Source of the DNA: Verrucomicrobiota bacterium
GTDB lineage: Bacteria; Verrucomicrobiota; Verrucomicrobiia; Verrucomicrobiales; DEV007
Length of the DNA: 64,000 nucleotides
Direction: 5' to 3'
Assembly: GCA_020630975.1 (NCBI GenBank)
Contig: JAHDID010000025.1
Location: 1 to 64,000, forward strand
Below, one piece after another: positions 53,032 to 60,744 of this stretch (the stretch's first letter is position 1; every line of letters begins with the position of its first letter). The notes under the pieces are model-generated. The model made no database searches. It was not told where the DNA came from and saw only the letters and a program-made list of their open reading frames with translations. The position numbers and the translations under genes are program-made.

Positions 53032-54231
53032 ATGAGACTAAATATCCTATCTCGGTCCCCGGAATGCTACTCCACCATGCGCCTAGTAGAGGCCGCCAAG
53101 GACAGAGGCCATAAAGTACTAGTACGAGATGTACTGAACTATGCCATCGATATCGACCAAGGAGAACCGGATCTATACTACCAGGGAAAAGAAATAAATA
53201 TACCAAACGCAGTCATACCTCGCATCGGCACATCCGTGACTCGCTACGGCACTACAGTACTCAGGCAGTTTGAACAAATGGATGTCTACACACCCAACAC
53301 ATCCTCGGGCGTCACTAACTCGCGTGACAAGCTGCGTAGCTTACAGATTCTATCAAAGCATAACATCGGTATCCCTCGCACAGCTTATGTCAGCCGCAAA
53401 GAGGATGTGAATGATGCACTAGAAAGAGTGGGCGGGACTCCTGTTATCATCAAACTCATCGAGGGCACACAGGGAGTGGGCGTAATCCTCGCCGACAAGC
53501 CGGAGATAGCCAAAGCTATCATTGAGACTCTCCACTCGGCTCATCAAAATGTCTTAATCCAAAAATTTGTGGCAGAAAGCAAAGGCAAAGATGTCCGAGC
53601 TTTTGTTATAAATGACCGTGTCGTCGGTGCGATACGCCGCACTGCACAGGGGCAAGAGTTTCGCAGCAACGTCCATCGCGGAGGCGTCGCTACCCCGATA
53701 GACCTCGATCCAACCTATGAAAATGCTGCTGTCCGAGCAGCCCAGATTATGGGCTTAAAGGTCTGCGGCGTAGATATGCTAGAGGGCGCAGATGGCCCGC
53801 AGATCATGGAAGTCAATTCCTCCCCCGGACTAGAGGGTATCGAAGGATCCACAGGGCTTGATATCGCCGGCGAGATCATTGATTTTGTAGCTGATCAGGC
53901 CAATATGCCAGATATAGACTTGCGCCAGAGATTAACGGTCAGCCGAGGCTACGGAGTGGCCGACATAACTATACCAGATGGAAGCCCCTACATTGGTAAG
54001 ACCATTAAGGAAACAGGCCTGCGAGAAGACGATGTGGCGGTACTAACACTCAAGCGTGGCGACTCCGTGATTTCCAATCCCAAATCATCACGAGTACTGG
54101 AATCGGACGATACCCTGCTATGCTACGGTAAAGTCGAAATCATGAAGAAAATGATACAAGATCGCCCCAGAAGACGGCGAGAACTGCAACCACTACCCGA
54201 GACACCAGTGACCGAAGGGACTACCCTGTAA
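53032..54231 (+). CDS. rimK: RimK-type alpha-L-glutamate ligase fused to a TrkA-C domain
   Basis: The 399-residue protein has a RimK N-domain (ILSRSPECYSTMRLVEAAKDRGHKV and RIGTSVTRYGTTVLRQFE) and an ATP-grasp domain with PVIIKLIEGTQGVGVIL (137-153) and EVNSSPGLEGIE (260-271). After about residue 300 comes a TrkA-C (RCK_C) domain (VADITIPDGSPYIGKTIKE, VLTLKRGD, LESDDTLLCYGK). RimK adds Glu to the C-terminus of S6 and related targets. The RCK_C domain could bind a regulatory ligand. Confidence 0.9.
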   Translation: MRLNILSRSPECYSTMRLVEAAKDRGHKVLVRDVLNYAIDIDQGEPDLYYQGKEINIPNAVIPRIGTSVTRYGTTVLRQFEQMDVYTPNTSSGVTNSRDKLRSLQILSKHNIGIPRTAYVSRKEDVNDALERVGGTPVIIKLIEGTQGVGVILADKPEIAKAIIETLHSAHQNVLIQKFVAESKGKDVRAFVINDRVVGAIRRTAQGQEFRSNVHRGGVATPIDLDPTYENAAVRAAQIMGLKVCGVDMLEGADGPQIMEVNSSPGLEGIEGSTGLDIAGEIIDFVADQANMPDIDLRQRLTVSRGYGVADITIPDGSPYIGKTIKETGLREDDVAVLTLKRGDSVISNPKSSRVLESDDTLLCYGKVEIMKKMIQDRPRRRRELQPLPETPVTEGTTL

Positions 54232-54272
54232 CAAGATAACGTAAAATAATAAATAATTTAAGAAGTCTTGTT

Positions 54273-55757
54273 CTACTCCGCCTTCTTTGCAGCAGGTTTT
54301 TCACGCTTAGGAAATAACTCAAAGCGATCGAGCTTATCACGCACGGTTAATCGTGATACACCTAACCATTTCGCCATCGCTGATTGATTGCCGTGACTCA
54401 ATTCCACAGCCTGCCTATAGAGTTCTTTCTCGACATCTTCGAGTAATACCTCAAAAGCACCACGGCCTTCGAGTTTGCCTTTACTAGCAGCGAGGAGCAC
54501 ATCATAGATGTGTTCGGAGAAATTTCCGCCTGCCGATTTGGTTGCAACGCCTCCGGGGATAACTGATCCTCCCGGCTCGGCCAGCGCAGCGGCTATCAAG
54601 TCAGGCCCTATACTTCTTTCGCCGGCGCTGAGCATGACTTTCCGGATCGTATTTTCTAACTGCCGTACATTCCCAGGCCACGGTTCTGCCTTGAGGAGAT
54701 TGAGTGCTTTCTGAGTGATGGTGGGCACCCCTTGGCGATACTCCCTGGCCGTACGGTCGAGAAAGTAATCTACCAACACAGGTATATCTTCCACCCGCTC
54801 ACGCAGCGGAGGAAGATGCAACTCAACGGTATTAATTCTATAGTATAGATCCTCGCGAAAGGTGCCTTCGTGGATTCGTTTTTTCAAATCGTGGTGGGTA
54901 GCGGTAATTAATCGAACATCGACTTGGATATTTTTCTTACCTCCGACTCGCTGAAAAGTTTGCTCTTGTAATACACGCAAAAACTTGACCTGGGTATCAA
55001 GCGAGATATCACCGATTTCATCGAGAAACAAGGTACCTCCATCAGCTTGCTCAAAGCGACCAATCTTCTGGTTGATCGCATTACTAAAAGCACCTCGCTC
55101 ATGGCCGAAAAGTTCACTCTCAAGCTGACCTTCAGGTATCGCTGCACAGTTCACCGCGATGAATGGTTTATCAGACCGATCACCATTTTGTAGGATAGCA
55201 CGAGCTACCAATTCTTTTCCTGTCCCGGTCTCACCAGAGATCAAGACCGGAACAGGCTTCCCAGCGACACGCCCAATCTCTTTGAACACATTCATGATCG
55301 CCTTACTGGTACCTACCATTTTGTCGCGACAGGATTCTCCCCCACTCCCACCCCCTAGGCTGACTTTACGAGCACTGATACGTCCGCTGACCACAGCCTT
55401 CTCTACGGCGACCAGTAAATCTGGAATCTCCACAGGTTTTAATAAATAGTCGAAAGCTCCGCGGCGGGTAGCCTCAATAGCTCTGTCGGTCGAGTTAAAC
55501 GCCGTCATCATAATGATCGGCAGCTGCGGTTTAAACTTTTGTGCACGAGTGATTAGCTCCATACCATCGAGGTAGGGCATCTCGAAATCGGTGACCACGG
55601 CATCAAAATTCTCGGACTCGATCAAGTCTAGCGCTTCGTCGGCTCCGGACTGATAGTTGACTTCATAGGACGAGGCGATCAAAATATCACGAATCGAATG
55701 CCCCAGATCAACGTCGTCATCGATCAATAGAATAGTGCCTTTGGATTCGGTCTTCAT
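54273..55757 (-). CDS. NtrC-type sigma-54 response regulator with altered GAFTGA loop
   Basis: The 494-residue protein has a receiver domain with Asp57 (VVTDFEMPY), an AAA+ domain with Walker A GETGTGKE (175-182), and the sigma-54 contact loop GAFSNA (222-227) in place of [17 protein letters not shown] is Walker B. A Fis-type C-terminal helix-turn-helix ([20 protein letters not shown]) follows. The Ser keeps a hydroxyl at the contact position. Its partner kinase is unknown; the GAF kinase of the same island is a candidate. It is convergent with rimK, 41 bp apart. Confidence 0.92.
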   Translation of the reverse strand: MKTESKGTILLIDDDVDLGHSIRDILIASSYEVNYQSGADEALDLIESENFDAVVTDFEMPYLDGMELITRAQKFKPQLPIIMMTAFNSTDRAIEATRRGAFDYLLKPVEIPDLLVAVEKAVVSGRISARKVSLGGGSGGESCRDKMVGTSKAIMNVFKEIGRVAGKPVPVLISGETGTGKELVARAILQNGDRSDKPFIAVNCAAIPEGQLESELFGHERGAFSNAINQKIGRFEQADGGTLFLDEIGDISLDTQVKFLRVLQEQTFQRVGGKKNIQVDVRLITATHHDLKKRIHEGTFREDLYYRINTVELHLPPLRERVEDIPVLVDYFLDRTAREYRQGVPTITQKALNLLKAEPWPGNVRQLENTIRKVMLSAGERSIGPDLIAAALAEPGGSVIPGGVATKSAGGNFSEHIYDVLLAASKGKLEGRGAFEVLLEDVEKELYRQAVELSHGNQSAMAKWLGVSRLTVRDKLDRFELFPKREKPAAKKAE

Positions 55758-56173
55758 ATCGTTGATAGTTATTGAACAAGTGCTAACCGACCTTACTAAC
55801 TGCCAATATAGTTATCAGCAATAACATCACGTTTCGCTTCTAAAGTATACCTCAAGCCTGCCCCAAACCACTTAATATCATGAAGTTTAAGAGATTCGAA
55901 GATAAGGCTAGTGTCCTTTTGCATCTGTTACAATAAGGCGCTGCCTAGTAGCAATCAAACCCATGACTTCTGCATCCTCCAAACTTACCTACATCACCTG
56001 AGGTAATCGCCATAGATGGCAATCTGCCGGGAATCAGTGGCGACGACGCGGTCGAAGAACTAAACTCATGGGTTTGTACCAAGGAACCATCATCGGTACC
56101 AGAACTCCGATCTTGAAGACTCCATGTCCACTACTGGAGCTTTGTGAGAACCAAAGTGCCAGTAGTTTTAAAA
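55758..56173. other. Intergenic region between the NtrC-type gene and tRNA-Pro
   Basis: These 416 bp hold no gene that I can support. A hairpin lies at 56130-56166: ACTACTGG pairs with CCAGTAGT around an inner CTTTG/CAAAG stem. It is directly after the 3' end of tRNA-Pro on the minus strand, so it may end or process that transcript. It would be the right end of the island. Confidence 0.6.
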
Positions 56174-56250
56174 TGGTCGGGATGACTGGATTCGAACCAG
56201 CGACCCCCACAACCCCATTGTGGTGCGCTACCAGACTGCGCCACATCCCG
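56174..56250 (-). tRNA. tRNA-Pro (GGG)
   Basis: On the minus strand CGGGATG pairs with CATCCCG. The D arm contains GGCGCAGTCTGGTAGCGC, the anticodon arm is CCACA-ATGGGGT-TGTGG with anticodon GGG, the T arm is CTGGTTCGAATCCAG, and the discriminator A with encoded CCA ends the gene at 56174. It is complete. Its last part is duplicated at 43907-43932. Confidence 0.97.
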
Positions 56251-56270
56251 TGATCTACGGTGACCATTTT

Positions 56271-56304
56271 ACGCACTTTTTGGGTTAAAGACCAAAAAGT
56301 GCGT
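56271..56304. promoter_or_regulatory. Perfect 13-bp inverted repeat upstream of tRNA-Pro
   Basis: ACGCACTTTTTGG (56271-56283) and CCAAAAAGTGCGT (56292-56304) form a perfect stem with an 8-nt loop. It lies 20 bp upstream of the tRNA-Pro 5' end on the minus strand. It may end transcription coming from upstream or be a protein-binding site. Confidence 0.6.
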
Positions 56305-56380
56305 CGATGATTTTCCGATAGATTTCGAAAAGGGCAAGTGTTTAGCTAATCAAAGCTGCTTACTTTAATCATCGTTTTTA

Positions 56381-56402
56381 ATGATAATTAAAAAATTATC
56401 AT
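56381..56402. promoter_or_regulatory. AT-rich palindrome upstream of the phospholipid cluster
   Basis: ATGATAATT and AATTATCAT form a 9-bp inverted repeat with a 4-nt centre, about 40 bp before the start of the CDP-alcohol phosphotransferase gene. An operator is possible. TAATCATCG and TTATCATCG copies around it add to the symmetry. Confidence 0.4.
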
Positions 56403-56440
56403 CGATTTTTAGTCCTGTTGTTTAGGCGGATGGTATTTTC

Positions 56441-57088
56441 ATGGAAACGAATCCACACCATGAAAATCAGCGTCGGGAAGTCTTTGGTCGAGATAATGGC
56501 ATCATCGTCGATATCGCGATCAGACTGAGAAATCGGGGAGTCGAGCCCAATACCATCTCACTCGCGAGCATCGGCTTTGCCGTAGTCGGGGCAGTCGGGC
56601 TGGCTGTGCTAGGTAGTGACTGGGAGCCGACTCGCTGGATCGTCATCCCCGTAGTGCTACTGGCGATCCTACTGCGCTGCCTGTGCAATGTCTGGGATGG
56701 CCTGGTGGCTGTCGAGGGTGGCCTGGGCCGCGCCGATGGGGCCTTTTTCAATGAGTTCCCCGATCGAGTAGCCGACCTCCTGCTACTCGGCGCCGCAGGG
56801 CTAGCATGGCGATGCGATGCGACAGGCCTGCTGCTCGGCCTCGCTACGGGTATGATGGCGCTCGCCGTGGCCTACATCCGAGCTCTCGGAGGCTCACTCA
56901 CCGGGGAGCAGATATTCTCTGGCATCATGGCAAAGCCAATCCGCATGGCCGTGCTGGCAGCCGGCCTAGTGGCCAGCGCCTGGCTAGGCCCTGTAGCCAT
57001 CGGCATCTGCCTAGCAGCGGTCATCATCGGCTGTCTGATCACCTGTGCCACCCGCTCGCAGCGGATCCTCGCTCTACTCCGTGCCTGA
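56441..57088 (+). CDS. CDP-alcohol phosphatidyltransferase family protein
   Basis: The 215-residue protein has several membrane helices. Its catalytic motif is WDGLVAVEGGLGRADGAFFNEFPDRVAD, matching DG-x2-A-x9-10-G-x3-D-x3-D, but with Val in place of the usual Arg after Ala. I have seen this DGMVAVEGG variant in a subgroup of the family. It moves a phospho-alcohol from a CDP-activated lipid. The stop overlaps the ATG of the next gene (TGATG), so translation is coupled. Confidence 0.82.
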   Translation: METNPHHENQRREVFGRDNGIIVDIAIRLRNRGVEPNTISLASIGFAVVGAVGLAVLGSDWEPTRWIVIPVVLLAILLRCLCNVWDGLVAVEGGLGRADGAFFNEFPDRVADLLLLGAAGLAWRCDATGLLLGLATGMMALAVAYIRALGGSLTGEQIFSGIMAKPIRMAVLAAGLVASAWLGPVAIGICLAAVIIGCLITCATRSQRILALLRA

Positions 57089-57732
57089 TGCCTCACACCC
57101 AAACCCAATATCCGAATATGAAACTCAGCCTCATGATCCCACTCCGCTCCACCGTCGCCTGGTGCCTACGCCGTGCCTTTGGCCTAGCACTAGTCGACGG
57201 CGATTCCCTCCCAGATCAATCCGCGATCTACATCGCCAATCACCGGAGCAATCTCGATGCCATCCTGATCTGGGCTAGCCTACCCAGAGCGACACGCGAG
57301 CAGACTCGCCCTGTGGCAGCACGCGACTACTGGGGTGCCACTCCGATACGCCGCTGGGTCGCCTGCCAGCTATTCCGCGCGCTGCTACTCGATCGCCGAC
57401 CGGCGATGCGCCGCAGCCATCCCCTCGCACCACTGATGTCTGCCCTCGAGGCTGGCGAGTCGCTCATCCTTTTCCCCGAGGGGACTCGACACAGCGGCCC
57501 TGAGCCACTGGCGCCTCTGAAAGCTGGTATCTATCATCTGCATCGCCACCACCCGGAGGTGGCTGTGGTGCCACTCTGGCTGGCAGGCTGCCAGCAGATC
57601 TTCCCAAAAGGAGCGCTACTCCCTCTGCCTCTACCCTCATCCGTCACACTCGGGCCGCCACTACCGGATGCCCCCGATAAACAAACCTACCTATCTCACG
57701 CCAAAGAATCTCTGCTCCAGCTAGCAGCCTAA
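57088..57732 (+). CDS. PlsC-type 1-acylglycerol-3-phosphate acyltransferase
   Basis: From the ATG at 57088, which overlaps the preceding stop, the product has 214 residues; ATG 57118 is an alternative and gives MKLSLMIPL. It carries the acyltransferase motifs NHRSNLDA (H-x4-D) and LFPEGTR, plus a Pro/Leu-rich C-terminal segment. It acylates lysophosphatidate or a related lysolipid. It lies between a CDP-alcohol transferase and CdsA-type gene, which fits phospholipid synthesis. Confidence 0.85.
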   Translation: MPHTQTQYPNMKLSLMIPLRSTVAWCLRRAFGLALVDGDSLPDQSAIYIANHRSNLDAILIWASLPRATREQTRPVAARDYWGATPIRRWVACQLFRALLLDRRPAMRRSHPLAPLMSALEAGESLILFPEGTRHSGPEPLAPLKAGIYHLHRHHPEVAVVPLWLAGCQQIFPKGALLPLPLPSSVTLGPPLPDAPDKQTYLSHAKESLLQLAA

Positions 57733-57768
57733 AGACACGCTCTACGATCTCATCACCACTTTTCCACT

Positions 57769-58716
57769 ATGAATGCTCTAGTCCTACTCAATCATCCCGC
57801 AGCCCTGCCTGTGCTAGGCGGTCTGCTCGGGACACTCTCCACCGCATCGCTGGCGCGCGCTGGCTACGGTCGGACTCGCCACGCCCACAGCCACCCGACT
57901 TTTTACCGAAACCTGACACAACGCATCCGTGCCTGGTGGGCGATGGTGGCGGTGTTTGCACTATCCTGCCTAGTCGGCACTGCCGGACCGGTGGTGTTGT
58001 TCGCCGGCGTCTCGTTTCTCGCGCTGCGCGAACTGGTCAGCCAGATGAGCACAGAGCGAGCAGATCACGGCAGTCTGCTGTGGATCTTCTACGCCGTGCT
58101 ACCCGCGCAGTATCTCTTGATCGGACTGGGGCAGCTACAGTGGTTTGCTATCTTTGCCCCAGTGGCAGGGCTGGCGATCATCGTCGTGCGCAACCTGATC
58201 GCTGGCGATGCCGAAAACTTTCTCTCACGCACCAGCCAGACCTACCTGGCCGCGATGCTCACCATCTACGCGATCGGCTATGTACCTGCCATCGCCCAGC
58301 TGGGCACGAGTCTGGTCGCAGGCATCGGGCTGCTGCTGTTTTTCACCATATGTGCCCAGGCATCGGATGTCCTCCAGTACCTGTCTGGAAACCTATTTGG
58401 CAAACGCGCCCTATCGCCACACATCAGCCCCAATAAGACCCTGGAGGGCGCCATAGGCGGCATACTCGCCACAGGCCTATTGGCCGCAGCCCTACACGGC
58501 CTCACCCCTGTATCCATAGGCGTGGCAGCGCTGCTGGGCATGGCTATCTCGCTACTCGGCATCTGTGGCGATCTCTTTCTCTCAGCGATCAAACGCGACC
58601 TGGGCGTAAAGGACTTCAGCACATCGATCCCAGGCCACGGCGGCGTGCTCGACCGCGTGGATTCACTGGTCTTCGCGGCGCCAGTATTTTTCTGGCCGAT
58701 GACTGGGCTGCTCTAG
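57769..58716 (+). CDS. CdsA-type phosphatidate cytidylyltransferase
   Basis: The 315-residue protein has about eight membrane helices and the CdsA signature near its C-terminus: SPHISPNKTLEGAIGG, then GDLFLSAIKRDLGVKDFSTSIPGHGGVLDRVDSLVF. The conserved Asp and Lys residues of this signature bind CTP and metal. It makes CDP-diacylglycerol at the membrane. Together with the two previous genes it forms a set similar in content to E. coli ynbABC. Confidence 0.9.
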   Translation: MNALVLLNHPAALPVLGGLLGTLSTASLARAGYGRTRHAHSHPTFYRNLTQRIRAWWAMVAVFALSCLVGTAGPVVLFAGVSFLALRELVSQMSTERADHGSLLWIFYAVLPAQYLLIGLGQLQWFAIFAPVAGLAIIVVRNLIAGDAENFLSRTSQTYLAAMLTIYAIGYVPAIAQLGTSLVAGIGLLLFFTICAQASDVLQYLSGNLFGKRALSPHISPNKTLEGAIGGILATGLLAAALHGLTPVSIGVAALLGMAISLLGICGDLFLSAIKRDLGVKDFSTSIPGHGGVLDRVDSLVFAAPVFFWPMTGLL

Positions 58717-58805
58717 ATGATTCGCGCGGACGAAACCTAGCAGCGCGGCAGCCGCGTATCCTTAGCTGGATGCCTAGATAAGAAAATCTAATCTCTGAGC
58801 AAATT

Positions 58806-58862
58806 TGTACCCTATTCGATTTCGATTGTACCCTATTCAGTATAAATTACACCCTATTGAAT
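58806..58862 (-). repeat. Three degenerate 15-bp repeats at 21-bp period (site 3 of 3)
   Basis: TGTACCCTATTCGAT (58806), TGTACCCTATTCAGT (58827) and TACACCCTATTGAAT (58848) each start 21 bp apart. They match the reverse complement of the motif at 523 and 23679. The last copy ends 27 bp before the halogenase-like gene. Confidence 0.75.
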
Positions 58863-58889
58863 TTCCTTTCCTACCCATCCTAAAGAGAC

Positions 58890-60176
58890 ATGAATCAGAA
58901 AAATCAGCACGACGTGATCATCATCGGAGCAGGACCTGCGGGCTCCACGACAGCAGCTCTCCTCGCCGAGAGCGGACGCGATGTGTTGGTCTTTGAGAAA
59001 GACAAATTCCCCCGCTACCACGTGGGCGAGTCGATGATGCCTTTCTGCTATTTCACCCTAGATCGTCTCGGCCTAGCGGGAAAGATGGACGAGATTGGCT
59101 TTCAGCAAAAGTACAGCGTGCAGTTCGCCACCACCGATGGCGAGGTCTCAAAGCCCTTCTACTTCTTTCAGCACAAAGACTGCCCATCGACGACGACTTG
59201 GCAGGTGGAGCGGGCTGACTTCGACAATATGATCGCGGAGAAAGCGCGGGAAAACGGAGCCGACATCCGCGAGCAGCACAAGGTGCGCGACCTGATCCGC
59301 GATGAGAATGGCCGCGTGATCGGTGTGGAGACCGATAGTGCCAATGGTCGCGAGCAGCACTTTGCCCAGATCGTGGTCGATGCCTCCGGTCGCGATGCTG
59401 TCGTCTCTAGTAAGAGCAAGTGGCGCCGCCGCGACCCCGAGCTGAATAAAATAGCTATCTGGACCTACTACGAGGGAGCCATGCGCGACCCCGGTCTGGA
59501 TGCAGGCTCTACCACCATCGCCTACATCCCTGCCAAAGGCTGGTTCTGGTACATCCCGATGCGCGATGACAAAATCTCGGTGGGTGTGGTAGCCGAGCGC
59601 GACTATCTGTATCGCGATGGCCTCCGCGATCCGAAAGAAATCATGGACCGCGAGGTGCTGGAAAACAAGTGGATGGAAGAGCACCTCTCCGTAGGCGAGC
59701 AGGTGGGCGAGTACTGGGTGGTAGGCGACTACAGCTACCGTGCCGAGTACTGCGCTGGCGATGGAGTGTTGCTCACAGGCGATGCGTTTGCCTTCCTCGA
59801 TCCGGTCTTTTCGAGTGGTATCTTTCTAGCCCTGAAGTCGGGCGAGCTAGCAGCCGACTCCATCAATGCAGCTCTCGACGCAGGCGATACCTCGGCAGGT
59901 CAGTTCACCGAGTATGGCGAGCAGCTATGCGAAGCCATCGAGCGAATGCGCAAAATCGTCTACGCCTTCTACAATGAGAACTTCAGCTTCGCCAAACTCG
60001 TCGGCAAACACCCACACCTGCGCCCGACGCTGACGGATCTGCTCATCGGAGATGTGTTCGTCGATCAGTTCGATGAGTTATTCGCGGCGGCCAATGAGAT
60101 CTGCGAGCTGCCGGACACTTTAGACTATGGCTTTCGGACGACCGCAGCAGAAAAGGAAGCTGCAATGATGGCGTAG
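58890..60176 (+). CDS. Flavin-dependent halogenase-like FAD enzyme
   Basis: The 428-residue protein has an FAD-binding GAGPAG (13-18), FEKDKFPRYHVGES, WxWxIP as WFWYIP (218-223), and FxxPxxSxG as FLDPVFSSG (302-310). The last two motifs are used to recognise flavin-dependent halogenases. Lys74 in FQQKYSVQF is in the region where these enzymes carry the catalytic Lys. Geranylgeranyl-reductase-like and other hydroxylase-like relatives share the FAD fold, so activity is not certain. It needs a flavin reductase, not seen here. The 21-bp-period repeats are just upstream. Confidence 0.75.
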   Translation: MNQKNQHDVIIIGAGPAGSTTAALLAESGRDVLVFEKDKFPRYHVGESMMPFCYFTLDRLGLAGKMDEIGFQQKYSVQFATTDGEVSKPFYFFQHKDCPSTTTWQVERADFDNMIAEKARENGADIREQHKVRDLIRDENGRVIGVETDSANGREQHFAQIVVDASGRDAVVSSKSKWRRRDPELNKIAIWTYYEGAMRDPGLDAGSTTIAYIPAKGWFWYIPMRDDKISVGVVAERDYLYRDGLRDPKEIMDREVLENKWMEEHLSVGEQVGEYWVVGDYSYRAEYCAGDGVLLTGDAFAFLDPVFSSGIFLALKSGELAADSINAALDAGDTSAGQFTEYGEQLCEAIERMRKIVYAFYNENFSFAKLVGKHPHLRPTLTDLLIGDVFVDQFDELFAAANEICELPDTLDYGFRTTAAEKEAAMMA

Positions 60177-60200
60177 GCCTCATCTCAGCCCAATAGGCAT

Positions 60201-60234
60201 AAAAAAGGCGCCACCTGCGGGCAGATGGCGCTTC
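60201..60234 (-). terminator. Terminator of the small Ala/Gly-rich gene
   Basis: GCGCCA (60208-60213) and TGGCGC (60226-60231) form the stem. On the minus strand it is followed by six T residues (60201-60206). It ends the transcript of the 60280-60612 gene and lies 25 bp after the stop of the halogenase-like gene. Confidence 0.8.
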
Positions 60235-60279
60235 TTCTATGATTATTTCGGAAAGCGATTTTCCGACAACTCTCGGTGT

Positions 60280-60612
60280 TTAGCCGAAAGAGCCGATGAT
60301 CTCGCGGATCTTGTTTAGGTGAGGCTCTACCACGCCGCTCACGCCTGGGATGGCGGTCAGCTTACCTGCGAGATCCTCAAACTGAGCAGAGTACTCCTCT
60401 ACCTTGCCAGAGACTTGGCTTTTGATAGGGCCAGGTAGCGCACCTAGCTTGCTAGCCAGCCCGTCTAGAGCGCTAGTCGCCTCCTCCAGCTCTGGAGCGG
60501 CTGCCTCGGCAGATGCCTGATCGGTGATGCCGCCGAGTAGGCCGGAGATATTACTGAAAGCACCTGTCGCGTCTTTGATGGCGTCCATGCCGCCTGTGAG
60601 TTTGTCGAACAT
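60280..60612 (-). CDS. Small Ala/Gly-rich helical protein
   Basis: The 110-residue protein has no signal peptide and is predicted to be helical with Gly turns (GGMDAIKDATGAFSNISGLLGGI, LDGLASKLGALPGPIKSQVSG). It resembles small apolipophorin-like or phasin-like proteins only in composition. No function is recognised. It has its own terminator and starts divergently from the LURP-one gene. Confidence 0.6.
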   Translation of the reverse strand: MFDKLTGGMDAIKDATGAFSNISGLLGGITDQASAEAAAPELEEATSALDGLASKLGALPGPIKSQVSGKVEEYSAQFEDLAGKLTAIPGVSGVVEPHLNKIREIIGSFG

Positions 60613-60744
60613 ATCTTAACTACTAGTGATTGATAGGGTGTGAAACGAGTGTTGTCTTCGCTCGGACTGTATTGACGATCGTCGCAGCCCGATAGTCACA
60701 AGTGCCTTGCCTTCCGGCGAATGTCACGTCATTTTAGCACCACG

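Larger units (their letters stand above)
43907..56200. mobile_element. Putative genomic island bounded by tRNA-Pro 3'-end repeats
   Basis: A 26-bp sequence forming the T-arm and acceptor end of tRNA-Pro occurs in direct orientation at 43907-43932 and, as part of the intact gene, at 56175-56200. The intact tRNA is on the minus strand, so its 3' end faces into the segment. This is the arrangement produced by a tyrosine recombinase that inserts into a tRNA 3' end. The enclosed 12.3 kb contains signalling, MarR, methyltransferase-ATP-grasp, RimB-, AstE- and RimK-like genes. Its middle part looks more AT-rich than the flanks. No integrase is recognisable, so the element is either decayed or was moved by an enzyme acting in trans. 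Confidence 0.6.

Noticed and set aside
43946-56170. Integrase, prophage or conjugation genes within the island
   Set aside because: All sizeable reading frames were examined and none shows recombinase, phage or transfer motifs.
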